Shown: one piece after another, positions 17,697 to 27,900 of the stretch
How the letters are laid out: every line of letters begins with the position of its first letter
How positions within the stretch are numbered: the first letter of the stretch is position 1
Source: Thalassiosira profunda
Lineage: Eukaryota; Bacillariophyta; Thalassiosirophyceae; Thalassiosirales; Thalassiosiraceae
Assembly (NCBI GenBank): GCA_036939355.1
Contig: JALLAP010000252.1
Coordinates: 1 to 32,764 of the forward strand
Direction of reading: 5' to 3'
Length of the DNA stretch: 32,764 nucleotides
Notes under the pieces: model-generated
The model's database searches: none
What the model saw: only the letters and a program-made list of their open reading frames with translations
Told to the model about the DNA's origin: nothing
Program-made: the position numbers and the translations under genes

Positions 17697-18685
17697 TTAC
17701 TTGAGATAAACCATCAGGGCCATGAGAGCAAGAGCAACCGGATTGAAACGGTGGTGGGAGCTGGAGAAGGCAGCAGAAGCGGGCGTCTCGTCCGGGATGC
17801 GGATGTAAATCTGATCGAACTCGTCCTGCACACTCGGAATCGGCGCGTCTGGCGTCAGATTGAACACGAGGTCCTCCTCAGGCGCGACGACGGAGTAGGA
17901 CCAACCCTCGGGCAGTTCCTGAAAGTCGGGGTCGCCCAGATCGTCCTTGTCCAGCTTGTACCCCTGCACGAGGTACTCGTATCCGTCGGCGTCGGTGAGG
18001 CGGTAGGTTGGTTTGCCGGCCTTCCACACGAGATACTAGAAAGGAAACATCAGATACGAACATAAGACATGAACGTAGATAGGAACACAATTGCAACAAC
18101 AACATTGCACACTCGCCTGGGTCTTCGTGGGGTAGAAAACCGTGTAAGCCGGCGCGCCAGTTGTGCCCGGGGCGAGGTTGGCCCCGAAGATCACTGCAAA
18201 GGACGCGGGCAATAAGCGCGCAAGATGTGAGCATTTGCAGTATCAAACACATCAGATGCAACTGTACTTACTGTCGGCTCCCGCCATGTCGAAGCGTTCT
18301 TCAGATCCCTTGATCGATTCGATGTCCATCGACCAGTACTGAGGGCCGTTCTTCGTGATAGATTCGGCGCCGAATTCCGCGGCGAGCGCGTCGATGTCGA
18401 GATTGTCCCACCTGCAAATAGAGAGATGACGATGCAATTCAGCGAAGAGCGCACATCATGTGTTGCAACTGCGATAGCGGCCTACCAAGTCACGTCGCAC
18501 GGCGCCAGCGGCGAGGTGGAGTAGATGTCGCCGCCGCAGTCGCTGTCGTAGTTGAGTACTAGCTCGCAGTAAATGTAGTCGCGAGCGTCTTCGAGCGGCT
18601 GCTCGACGAGGGTGATCTCTTGCACGACGTCATGTTGGTCGGGGTGGAATCGGTCATGGTCGCTGAGTTGTCTCGTCGGATGCAC
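17697..18685 (-). CDS. Probable surface-anchored protein, multi-exon (5' end unresolved)
   Basis: Four exons read in one frame: up to 18486 (phase 2), 18411-18272, 18193-18117 (or -18111) and 18035-17697. The junctions give C-D-V-T-W-W-D-N-L-D-I-D and G-A-D-M-I-F-G-A-N-L-A-P-G. The third exon can end before a GC donor (CAG/GCGAGT) or six bases later at a GT; both keep the frame. The protein has a Cys-containing first part (Y-C-E-L-V-L-N-Y-D-S-D-C-G-G-D), a G-K-P-T-Y-R-L-T-D-A-D-G-Y-E-Y-L-V-Q segment, an acidic C-terminal part (P-S-V-Q-D-E-F-D-Q-I-Y-I-R-I-P) and a Ser/Ala patch followed by a hydrophobic tail (F-N-P-V-A-L-A-L-M-A-L-M-V-Y-L), which fits a GPI-anchor signal. The first exon has no ATG, so a start exon, presumably with the signal peptide, lies further upstream (beyond 18690) and was not found. 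Function unknown. Confidence 0.65.
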
Positions 18686-19090
18686 GCTGTTTTGTGATCA
18701 GAGTGATGTATCACCTCGCGCCGCGGCGCGTGCAGCAAGGAGCTCAACCCGACGCTCCGAAGCGAACCCCGCCCATCACCGCGTGCCATCGCCATCACCG
18801 CTGAGCAGGATGCTTTCCTGCTGAGCAATCAGATGCCTCGACCGACATCGAGGAGATTGCCTCTTTTTTCTCGATCGAGCATGCAGGGTTGCGTCGACAG
18901 GAGTACCGCATGCCGAACACCAGGCGGACAAATCGAGGGGGCGGTTGAAGCGTGAAAGAAGTCATCTGGAGCGAGCCGCTTGCTGTTGAGCCACGAAGGA
19001 GCGCTGGGAGTCAGACGGCAGCCTCCTCGGGCCGGCGGGTGGTAGTATGGTGGTCATTATTTGCAACAAAGGTGACACAAGACGTGCGCA
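18686..19090. other. Intergenic region between divergent genes
   Basis: This 405-bp stretch should contain the missing start exon of the minus-strand gene and the promoter of the plus-strand gene at 19091. Short open frames exist on both strands but none shows a signal peptide or conserved motif. I see no repeat or RNA gene. Confidence 0.4.
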
Positions 19091-19927
19091 ATGGCCGCGA
19101 TGATGACAAGTGATGTGATGGACCTCCGGTCCTCCATCCACAACGATCCGATCATCCAGCAGTTCGTTCACTCGCTCGATGCGTCGAGCCTCGTCAGCGT
19201 CGACGACAGCGCAACCGCCTTCTGTGACGATAGCTCTGGCAGCGTCGCGGCGTGGGCCGGATTGATGGACGTCGAAAGCCTCCGCCCCAGATCCGACGAC
19301 GATCGGTCCGACGAGGGCGAAATCTGCCAGCCCGAAGATGCCCGGTCCATGATGGGCTGGAGCGTCGTTTCGGCGCAGCCATCCAGCGTGTCGCTTCGTC
19401 CTGGCGTCGGCGGCGAGGATGCCGCGGCCCACACCGTGATTTCCAGCGCCCACTCGAAGGCGACCGTGCCCACGAGCAACACGAAGGAGGAGGCGGAGAA
19501 ACGAAAGCTGCGGCGCCAATTGCAACTCAAGCGATGCATCCGGTCCATCATGATTGTCGCGACCCTGGCAGCATTCAGCGGTTGTGTCGTCTACATTTTG
19601 GAGTTCTACGCCCTTCCGGGCACGTTGCTCGATCGGCTCTTTGGCACCAAGGGTGAAGAGCATCACTACCGTCGGTTACCCGAAGGGTTGCCCACGGAGA
19701 CTCTCAGGGACGACGGGACCGCCGACCCAGAACGCCTCACCGAGCTGAGAAGGCAGCGAGCGAACGAACGGTGGCAGCGACGGGCGGAGCGGGCGGAGGT
19801 GATGGCCGACAAGCGTAAACAGAGGAGGCGACGGAGGTGGGCCCAGCGGCGGAGGGCGGTCGTGTGGGAGGAGGAGGGGCTGTACGTGCCCCATCATCTG
19901 GCCGACAATGTCGTCTTTGGCGAGTGA
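19091..19927 (+). CDS. Single-pass membrane protein of unknown function
   Basis: A 278-aa single-exon frame from an ATG at 19091. The first ~130 residues are acidic and Ser/Asp-rich with no signal peptide. A basic stretch (E-K-R-K-L-R-R-Q-L-Q-L-K-R-C) precedes one hydrophobic helix at about 152-173 (I-M-I-V-A-T-L-A-A-F-S-G-C-V-V-Y-I-L-E-F), so the N-terminus is expected to face the cytosol. After the helix comes a very Arg-rich region (R-R-Q-R-A-N-E-R-W-Q-R-R-A-E-R and K-R-K-Q-R-R-R-R-R-W) and a short hydrophobic/acidic end. No family is recognised. It converges on the truncated Nup160 copy with only about 70 bp between the stop codons. Confidence 0.65.
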   Translation: MAAMMTSDVMDLRSSIHNDPIIQQFVHSLDASSLVSVDDSATAFCDDSSGSVAAWAGLMDVESLRPRSDDDRSDEGEICQPEDARSMMGWSVVSAQPSSVSLRPGVGGEDAAAHTVISSAHSKATVPTSNTKEEAEKRKLRRQLQLKRCIRSIMIVATLAAFSGCVVYILEFYALPGTLLDRLFGTKGEEHHYRRLPEGLPTETLRDDGTADPERLTELRRQRANERWQRRAERAEVMADKRKQRRRRRWAQRRRAVVWEEEGLYVPHHLADNVVFGE

Positions 19928-20000
19928 ACTCCGCCTCGGAATGACCAGAGAAAGAGCCTTGTAACATCGTACTAGGTAGAGCAATGCAATGATCGTCGTC

Positions 20001-23000
20001 TCATGCGCACGCCAACGCCCTTGCGGACTTGATTCCCTCCTCGCTGATCTTCAACGAGGCGAAATGCTTCTCCAGTGCCTGCTCCATGCCATCGCGCCGG
20101 TCAACCAGAGATTGGACCTGAGCCTTGACGTCTGCCGAAGTGCTGGAAGCGTTCGACGCCGCAATGTCCTCGATCATGCTCCACAGCTGATCTATGAGGT
20201 CGTACGGGACAAAGTCAACGTTTCCCTTCTCGGGTAGACGGCTGGACTCCTCGCTCGTCGTCTTCTTTGAGAGGATGGACGTGACGACTCCACACGCCGC
20301 CCCGTATTGGTGGTGCTTGATGTACAATCGCATCAAGCCGGCAGGGTCAGCAATCATTGATTGAGCAAACAGACCACTCTCGCTCGTCTCCTCTTCGGGA
20401 ATTCCCCACAAGCAAAGCTCCTCCAGCCACAGCGGCAACTTTGATGGGCCATTTCCCGCTCGAAGGAGGGCATCGGCCACCTTGAGCGCCAACCCCTGGC
20501 ATCTCTCGGAGTGCATTGTCGTGTACTGCCGGAGCAGACCCATCGCCATGGCTTCTTGCACCGCACAGCTGCTGGCCTCGGAAGACTGGGCATTCGCAGA
20601 ATGCGTGGCGACGCTGCGAGACTGGCCCGGGGGCATGCCGACCGACAGAGCGCACGCGGACGAGGCGGCGCGGATTTGGGCCATCTTCGACCTCGACTGC
20701 AAATGTTCCATGACGCTGCCTTCCTCGGTACCGCCACGGGCGCGGATGGCAGCGGGCACGAGGTAGGTGCACAAGACGTGCGCCAACGCATTGTCAAACC
20801 AATCGACGCCGTTCATCATCGCGCCCTTTTGCGCCGACAGGTCCGATGCCAGTGCAATGGCTTGGTCAAAGTACCCCAAGCGAGCCAGAGTGTCGATGGT
20901 ACCCTTCGACGACGATTCAAGAATGTTGCTGACGCTGTCTGGTGCGTATTCGTCCAGGGAAATGGTGCGCAGCGCCAGTGCCCGGGCGGCCCGGCGCTCG
21001 AGGTCGTCCTGCGTGTGCAGGCGGGATTGGCCGGAGGCGGCATCGCCCCCCTGGCCCAGAAGGAGGTACCGGCGCGAAGGGTCTTCGACCTGGCCGATGG
21101 CATGGGCGCACGCCTGAGTGGAGGAGCAGATGGCGTCCATGATCTTTTTGGACGCTGCCGTCGTCAGGGAGCCCCTCAGGTTGGCCGACGATACAGAGTT
21201 GGCCATCGCTTTGCCGCAAACGTCCATGGCGTATGCCGCCTTCCTCCAATCGCCGCGAGAGGCATGAAGCGTGTAGAGACAGCCCCAGTAGTTGGTGCAC
21301 GTCGCAATCCTCTCCTCGTCTCGGATGCTCCCAAGATATTGAGATGAAGCCATCTCGATGGCCGCCTCTTCAATGGCAGCGGTGGCCAGAGTGAACAGGT
21401 CCAACTCCTCCGTGCCGTCGCCCACAACAGACAGGCTCATGTCTACGAGCTTGCCGGTCGCGCCTTCGTCGACCATTCGAAGAACGAGCGTCGTGAGGCA
21501 GCTCTTTGTTTCGTCGACGTCGGGAAACGCGCCGCAGTACTCCAAGGCCTCGTCCCAGAGGTGGCCTCGCATGGCAATCGAGAATGCCGCCGATCGGATT
21601 TCGTGCTCCTCCTCGGCAGGCAGCTCTTCATCGCAAGATACGGCGTCCTGGACCGCCTCGAGAACGAAGCCGCAGCAGAGGGGCAGGACGGCCTTGTTGC
21701 CTTCCATCGGGCCCAGGTGGATGGCCAGCGTCTTGACCCGGTCGACGTACTCGCTTGTCGCCTCGGCGTTGGCAAGGAGCAGCCGCGAGGCCAGCCTCCA
21801 AAGCGCTTCGGGAGACGTCTTCTCGCCAGTGGAGCTGTCAGCGTTCTGCGCAATAGACGCCGCCTCGGCCAAGAGGCATTCCGCCACATCCTTCCTCCTC
21901 TCGCGGAGCGCGTCCTCCGCCGCCGCGCCCGCCGCCGGCGAGGCCAATGCGAGGAGCGGGGCGAGCAGCCGCAGCGCCGCCCGCGGCTCGCTCCGCAACC
22001 GCGGCGCCGCCGACGGGGCCACCAGGGCCTCTGGCGCGAAGCGCTCCGCCGCGCGCAGGGCCGGCGCCGCGCCCCCCGAAACCCCGCGGGCCATCCGCTC
22101 GGACGAGAGGCGATGCTCGAGAATCGTGTGCTGCGGCTCCACGCGCGACGGCCGGTGGATCGCCCAGCAGAGGGCGGTTGAATGCAGGGCGGAGCGCAGC
22201 GCCGCGCGCCGCACGGAGGGACCGCCCCCCGGGACGCCCAGCGCGAGGAGGAGGCGGGCCAGCGCGAGCCGACGGCCGGCGTCCAATTGCGACGCTATGA
22301 CGGAGGCCGCCGCGCGCGTGGCGTCGTCGAGTCCACCGGAGCTCCCGCCATTTGCAACGTCGGCGTGCTTCCCGCGGCCGAACGTCCCCGAGAGGGCCAA
22401 GCGGCGGGCCACCGACGGGGAGTCCGACGCGTGCGACGTAAGCCAGCCCGCGGCCGACTGGTCCTGAAGCGCCAGCTCGCGCAGCAGCCCCAGCTGCGCG
22501 TCCGTCATCTCCACGCCCGCCGCGGCCGACCGCCCCAGGAGCTCGAGTTGCGAAAGCAGCGCGACGTCCGCGCCGGCGGTTCCGGCCGTCGACCACCCCT
22601 CCATCAGGCAGGACGCCGTCGCGGCCGCGTCATAGAGCGCCGCCTCGACTTGGAGCAGGAGGCGCCGCAATTCCGGGTCCGACGCCGCGGTCTCGAGCAC
22701 GTCGACGGCCAGCTCGTCCAGCGCGGCCACAGTCTCGTTATCGCGAGAGGCCGTGGCGGACTCGTCGTCGTCCAGGGCGAGGACCGACACCGTGCTCACG
22801 CGGACCAGGTAGGGGGCCCCCGACGCGGACGGCCGTTCGAGCCGCAGCGCCGCGGCGAGGTGGGATTCCTGCCGGCGGATTTCCGACAGCAGCCGCGCCC
22901 ACCGCGAGCGGTGCGCCCGGTCCGGGGCCTCGGCGCCCTCGCCCGCTTCCTCGTCGTCGCTGCGACCGGCGAGGCCGCCGCGCTTGGCCTTGGTGGCGCT

Positions 23001-23153
23001 GGCAAAGGCGCGGTACACCGACCGTCCCGTCGGCGCGGGAGAGCCCCTCCGTTCCTCCTCGTCGTCCACCGGAACCAACGCCCGCGAGGCAGACCGGAAC
23101 GCAACGCGCGTCTTCCACACGCGCGCTGCGGATCTCGTCCGCGACGCTGTCAC
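20001..23153 (-). pseudogene. 5'-truncated duplicate of the Nup160-like gene
   Basis: This frame of about 1050 codons is nearly identical, by eye well over 90%, to the C-terminal ~1040 residues of the full-length gene at 24950-30016, and shares its stop and the first ~50 bp of 3' flank. Homology ends near 23121 (full-length counterpart near 28072); beyond that the frame runs into unrelated spacer sequence. The leftmost codon at 23153 is GTG, not ATG, and the first internal ATG lies deep in the helical domain, so the N-terminal beta-propeller and any native promoter are missing. No frameshift or stop has accumulated, which means the duplication is recent or the fragment is still constrained. 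Differences include single-residue changes and a one-codon indel near 22215. Likely a non-functional fragment; expression from a new promoter cannot be excluded. Confidence 0.8.
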
Positions 23154-23175
23154 TGTTGCTCTCCCCCGCGCCCCG

Positions 23176-24569
23176 GCAAGGGTCCCCCCTTGGAGCCCGG
23201 CCCGCGCGGAAAATCGGCCGTATCTCGGCCCCCGGCGCTCCGATCGCGACGATTCTTGGACGGTTGGAATCCCCGCGGCCTCCTCTGTTCATTGCGCCCC
23301 TCCCCGCGGCGATTCGACAGCGTTTTTCCAATCGACTCAACTCGAGCGGGGGCGCGGCGCCGAAAAAAAGCGCCGGAGCGACTCCCGGAACGGCGCCGCC
23401 GCCCCCCTCCACGGACTCGCTCCGCTCGCTCAACAACGCCACCCCCGCCGGCGCCGCGGATCACGGACTCCTCGTCGTCGCCTGCCGGCTCCTCCTCGTC
23501 GGTGTCACGGCCTCCGCCTCCTCGGTGCCGCTGACGCGGCTCCTCGTCGCCGTCGGTACCGGGAGTCGATCACGGCCTCGCGTACCGCTCGGCCCGTCGT
23601 CGATGGCGGACTCGCCCGGTGCTGCGCACCTACAGCTCGTCCCCCGCCGCCGTCCCCCACAGTCTCACCCGCCGCTGCGCGGCTACAGCTCGTTCCTGGT
23701 CGGGGGGCGGCGGCGGGGGACGGTCCCATGTGGTAGACTCGGCTTCGCCTCGTCCCTCCCCCGTACGCCACCTCCGTCCCGTCGCGCCCCCACCCCCCGA
23801 CCAGGACGATCACGGCCCCATTCCCTGTCAAACTTGCGCGCAGCCCGAAGGGCGAGCACGTGGCGCTCGGCCCCAGTACGCGAGCGCCCCCGGCGCGAGC
23901 ACCGTTTACAGCACCCCTACCCATTCCGCGTCAAACTTCAGCGAAGCGTTCCGGTGGGGGCACGACGGACAACTCCCGGACGACCACGGCCCCTCCCCCG
24001 CCGCAGGTTGTGGACGAGCGCAGGCGCGTCAGCGGCGAGCGAGGCCGTGGGAGTGCGGCCGCAGTAAGGGAAGTGTCTTCAGCGCAGCGTCTGGTGCGGC
24101 CCCAATCAACCCAGCATGGCCGCGGCCCCATTAAGAGAAGTGTGTTTGGGTAGACGCGCCGCAATCAACCTCGCCGCACCCGGCCCCATCAAGTTGTCGC
24201 TTTTTTGCGCAGCCCGGCAGGGCGAGCACGTGACGCCGGCGGTTGTTGCGAGGGCGGTAGCCCGAAGCTGCGTTTACAGGCCGCGGTTCCGGGAGTGGTC
24301 AAGTTGTTGCAGTTGCAGTTTGGGCCGAGTTTGGTCTCCTCGACGGCGCCGTCGTTCCAGCGGGCGTCTCGGCGCCCGAATCGCCGACGCAGCCCCCGAC
24401 CGAGTTGAGTCGATTGGCAAATTTTGGATTCCAGGCCCTCTAGCGGGGCCCAATGGACGCGCCGCGACGAGGGGATCACAATGGTGGTATCGGCGCCTTC
24501 GTCCGACGGCGGGGGGCGGAGATATGTCCATTTAACCGCCGGCCGACGGCCCCAAGGGGGGACCCTTGC
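23176..24569. repeat. Spacer between the Nup160 copies bounded by long imperfect inverted repeats
   Basis: 23176-23344 and the reverse complement of 24401-24569 are both exactly 169 bp and begin and end with perfect matches: GCAAGGGTCCCCCCTTGG (18 bp) at the outer end and CCAATCGACTCAACTCG (17 bp) at the inner end. In between they match in many collinear positions (e.g. TATCTC, ATCCCC, a C/T-CATTG-C/G-G-CCCC block). Weaker similarity continues inward to about 23420/24330. No convincing gene is seen in 23154-24949; the long open frames there reflect high GC and low complexity. The left arm starts only about 50 bp beyond the duplication breakpoint. Confidence 0.7.
24068..24195. repeat. Degenerate tandem repeat of about 60-70 bp in the spacer
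   Basis: Two units share GAAGTGT, then CAATCAACC, then CCCGGCCCCAT/GCGGCCCCAT and AAG in the same order (about 24068-24135 and 24138-24195). A related 25-bp block, GCGCAGCCCGAAGGGCGAGC plus ACGTG, at 23838-23862 recurs with small changes at 24207-24232. They are probably remnants of repeated DNA, with no coding sense. Confidence 0.5.
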
Positions 24570-24949
24570 AGCGCCCAAATCGCGGGCGGCCGTTGCAGCG
24601 GCCGTCGACGCCCTCATCGTCGCGAGGGAGGGGCGTGGGGGGCGGCGGTGGCCATGGCAGGCTCGTCCGCCGCGGAGGAGGCGGGCCGGCACTCTCCATC
24701 TTAGGTAGGAAAGTGAGAAGTGAGGTCTGGGCGAGGTGACGGCCAGACAAAAAAGCAACCTCTCCCCAGCAGTCTCAGCCTGGGCTGCTCACCAACGATG
24801 GCCCCGCTCCTCTGGTCCGGCGCCGGCTGCCCCACCCCCTACGCCGGCCTCTCCCTCGTCTACGGTCTACGCGTGCACATCGGCAAATATAATTAAGAGA
24901 AAGAGCCTTGTAACATCGTCCTAGGTAGACCAATGCAATAATCGTCGCC

Positions 24950-27900
24950 TCATGCGCACGCCAACGCCCTTGCGGACTTGATTCCCTCCTCGCTGATTTT
25001 CAACGAGGCGAAATGCTTCTCCAGTGCCTGCTCCATGCCATCGCGCCGGTCAACCAGAGATTGAACTTGAGCCTTGACGTCTGCCGAAGTGTTGGCAGCA
25101 TTCGTCGCCGCAATGTTCTCGATCATGCTCCACAGCTGATCTATGAGGTCGTAAGGAACAAAGTCGACGCTCCCCTTCTCAGGTAGGCGGCTGGACTCCT
25201 CGCTCGTCGTCTTCTTGGAGAGGATGGACGTGACGACTCCACACGCCGCTCCGTATTGGTGGTGCTTGATGTACAACCGCATCAAGCCGGCAGGGTCAGC
25301 AATCTTTGATTGAGCAAACAGACCACTCTCGCTCTTCTCCTCTCCGGGAATCCCCCACAAGCAAAGCTCCACCAGCCACAGCGGCAACTGCGATGTGCCA
25401 CTTCCCGCTTGAAGGATGGCATCGGCCACCTTGAGCGCCAACCCCTGGCATCTCTTAGAGTACATTGTCGTGTACTGCCGGAGCAGACCCATCGCCATGG
25501 CTTCTTGCACGGCACAGCCGCTGGCCTCGGAAGACTGGGCATTCGCAGAATGCGTGGCGACGCTGCGAGGCTGGCCCGGGGGCATGCCGACCGACAGAGC
25601 GCACGCGGACGAGGCCGCGCGGATTTGGGCCATCTTCGACCTCGACTGCAAGCGCTCCATGACGCCGCCTTCCTCGGTACCGCCACGGGTGCGGATGGCA
25701 GCGGGCACGAGGTAGGTGCATAAGACGTGCGTCAGCGCATTATCGAACCAATCCACGCCGTTCATCATTGCGCCCTTTTGCGCCGACAGGTCCGATGCCA
25801 GAGCAATGGCCTGGTCGTAATAGCCCAAACGTGCCAGATTGTCGATGGCACCCTTCGAGGACAATTCAAGGATGTTGCCGACGCTGTCTGGTGCGTATTC
25901 GTCGAGAGAAATGGTGCGCAGCGCCAGTGCCCGGGCGGCTCGGCGCTCGAGGTCTTCCTGCGTGTGCAGGCGGGATTGGCCGGAGGCGGCCTCGCCCCGC
26001 TGGCCCAGAAGGAGGTACCGGCGCGAAGGGTCTACGACCTGACCGATGGCATGGGCGCACGCCTGAGTGGAGGAGCAGATGGCGTCCATGATCTTTTTGG
26101 ACGCTGCCGTCGTCAGGGAGCCCCTCAGGTTGGCCGATGACACAGAGTTGGCAATCGCTTTGCCGCAAACGTCCATTGCGCATGCCGCCTTCCTCCAATC
26201 GCCGCGAGAGGCATGAAGCGTGTAAAGACAGCCCCAGTAGTTGGTGCTCGTCGCAATCCTCTCCTCGTCTTGGATGCTCCCGAGAAATTGAGACGAAGCT
26301 TTCTCGATGGCCGCCCCTTCAATGGCAGCGGTGGCCAGAGTGAACAGGTCCAACTCCTCCCTACTGTCGCCCACAACAGAAAGGCTCATGTCCACAAGCT
26401 TGCCAATCGCGCCTTCGTCCACCATTCGAAGAACGAGCGTCTTGAGGCAGCTCTTCGTTTCGTCCGCGTTGTGGAACGCGCCGCAGTACTCCAAGGCCTC
26501 GTCCCATAGATTGCCTCGCATGGCAATCGGGAATGCCGCCGATCGGATTTCACCCTCCTCCTCGGCAGGCAGCTCGTCATCGCAAGATACGGCGTCCTGG
26601 ACTGCCTCGAGAATGAAGCCGCAGCAGAGGGGCAGGACGGCCGTGTTGCCCTCCATCGGGCCCAGGTGGATGGCCAGCGTCTTCACCCGCTCGACGTACT
26701 CGTTTGTCGCCTCGGCGTTGTCGAGGAGCAGCCGCGAGGCCAGCCTCCAAAGCGCTTCGGGAGACGTCTTCTCGCTAGCGGAGCTGTCAGTGCTCCGAGC
26801 AACCGACGCCGCCTCGGCCAAGAGGCATTCCGCCACATCCTTCCTTCTCTCGCGGAGCGCGTCCTCCGCCGCCTCGCCCGCCGCCGGCGAGGCAAACTCG
26901 AGGAGCGGGGCCAGCAGCCGCAGCGCCGCCCGCGGCTCGCTCCACAACCGCGGCGCCGCCGACGGCGCCACCAGGGCCTCTGGCGCGAAGCGCTCCGCCG
27001 CGCGCAGGGCCGGCGCCGCGCCCCCCGAAACCCCGCGGGCCATCCGCTCGGACGAGAGGCGATGCTCGAGAATCGTGTGCTGCGGCTCCACGCGCGACGG
27101 CCGGTGGATCGCCCAGCAGAGGGCGGTTGAATGCAGGGCGGAGCGCAGCGCCGCGCGCCGCACGGCGGGCGGGCCGCCGCCCGGGATGCCCAGCGCGAGG
27201 AGGAGGCGCGCCAGCGCGAGCCGACGGCCGGCGTCCAATTGCGACGCGACGACGGAGGCCGCCGCGCGCGTGGCATCGTCGTGTCCACCGGAGCTCCCGC
27301 CATTGGCAACGTCGGCGTGCTTCCCGCGGCCGAACGTTCGCGAGAGGGCCAAGCGGCGGGCCACCGACGGGGAGTCCGACGCGTGCGACGCGAGCCACCC
27401 CTCGGCCGACCGGTCCCGAAGCGCCAGCTCGCGCAGCAGCCCCAGCTGCGCGTCCGTCATCTCCACGCCCGCCGCGGCCGACCGCCCCAGGAGCTCGAGT
27501 TGCGAAAGCAGCGCGACGTCCGCGCCGGCGGTTCCGGCCGTCGACCACCCCTCCATCAGGCAGGACGCCGTCGCGGCCGCGTCATAGAGCGCCGCCTCGA
27601 CTTGGAACAGGAGGCGCCGCAATTCCGGGTCCGACGCCGCGCGTTCGAGCACGTCGACGGCCAGCTCGTCCAGCGCGGCCGCCGTTTCGTTCTCGCGGGA
27701 GGCCGTGGCGGCATCGTCGTCGTCCAGGGCGAGGATCGACACCGTGCCCCCGCGGACCAGGTAGGGGGCCCCCGAAGGCGCGGACGGCCGTTCCAGCCGC
27801 AGCGCCGCGTCGAGGTGGGATTCCTGCCGGCGTATTTCCGACAGCAGCCGCGCCCACCGCGAGCGGTGCGCCCGCTCCGGGGCCCCGCCCTCCGCGCCCG

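Noticed and set aside
21358..23736. Long plus-strand open frames opposite the truncated Nup160 copy and into the spacer
   Set aside because: They are Arg/Ala/Pro-rich, low-complexity antisense frames created by high GC and the codon bias of the real minus-strand gene, and they recur opposite the second copy.
23156..24758. Genes within the Nup160 spacer (frames of 100-300 codons on both strands)
   Set aside because: No conserved motif, composition of low-complexity Arg/Pro/Gly, and heavy overlap of frames; better explained by repeats in GC-rich DNA.
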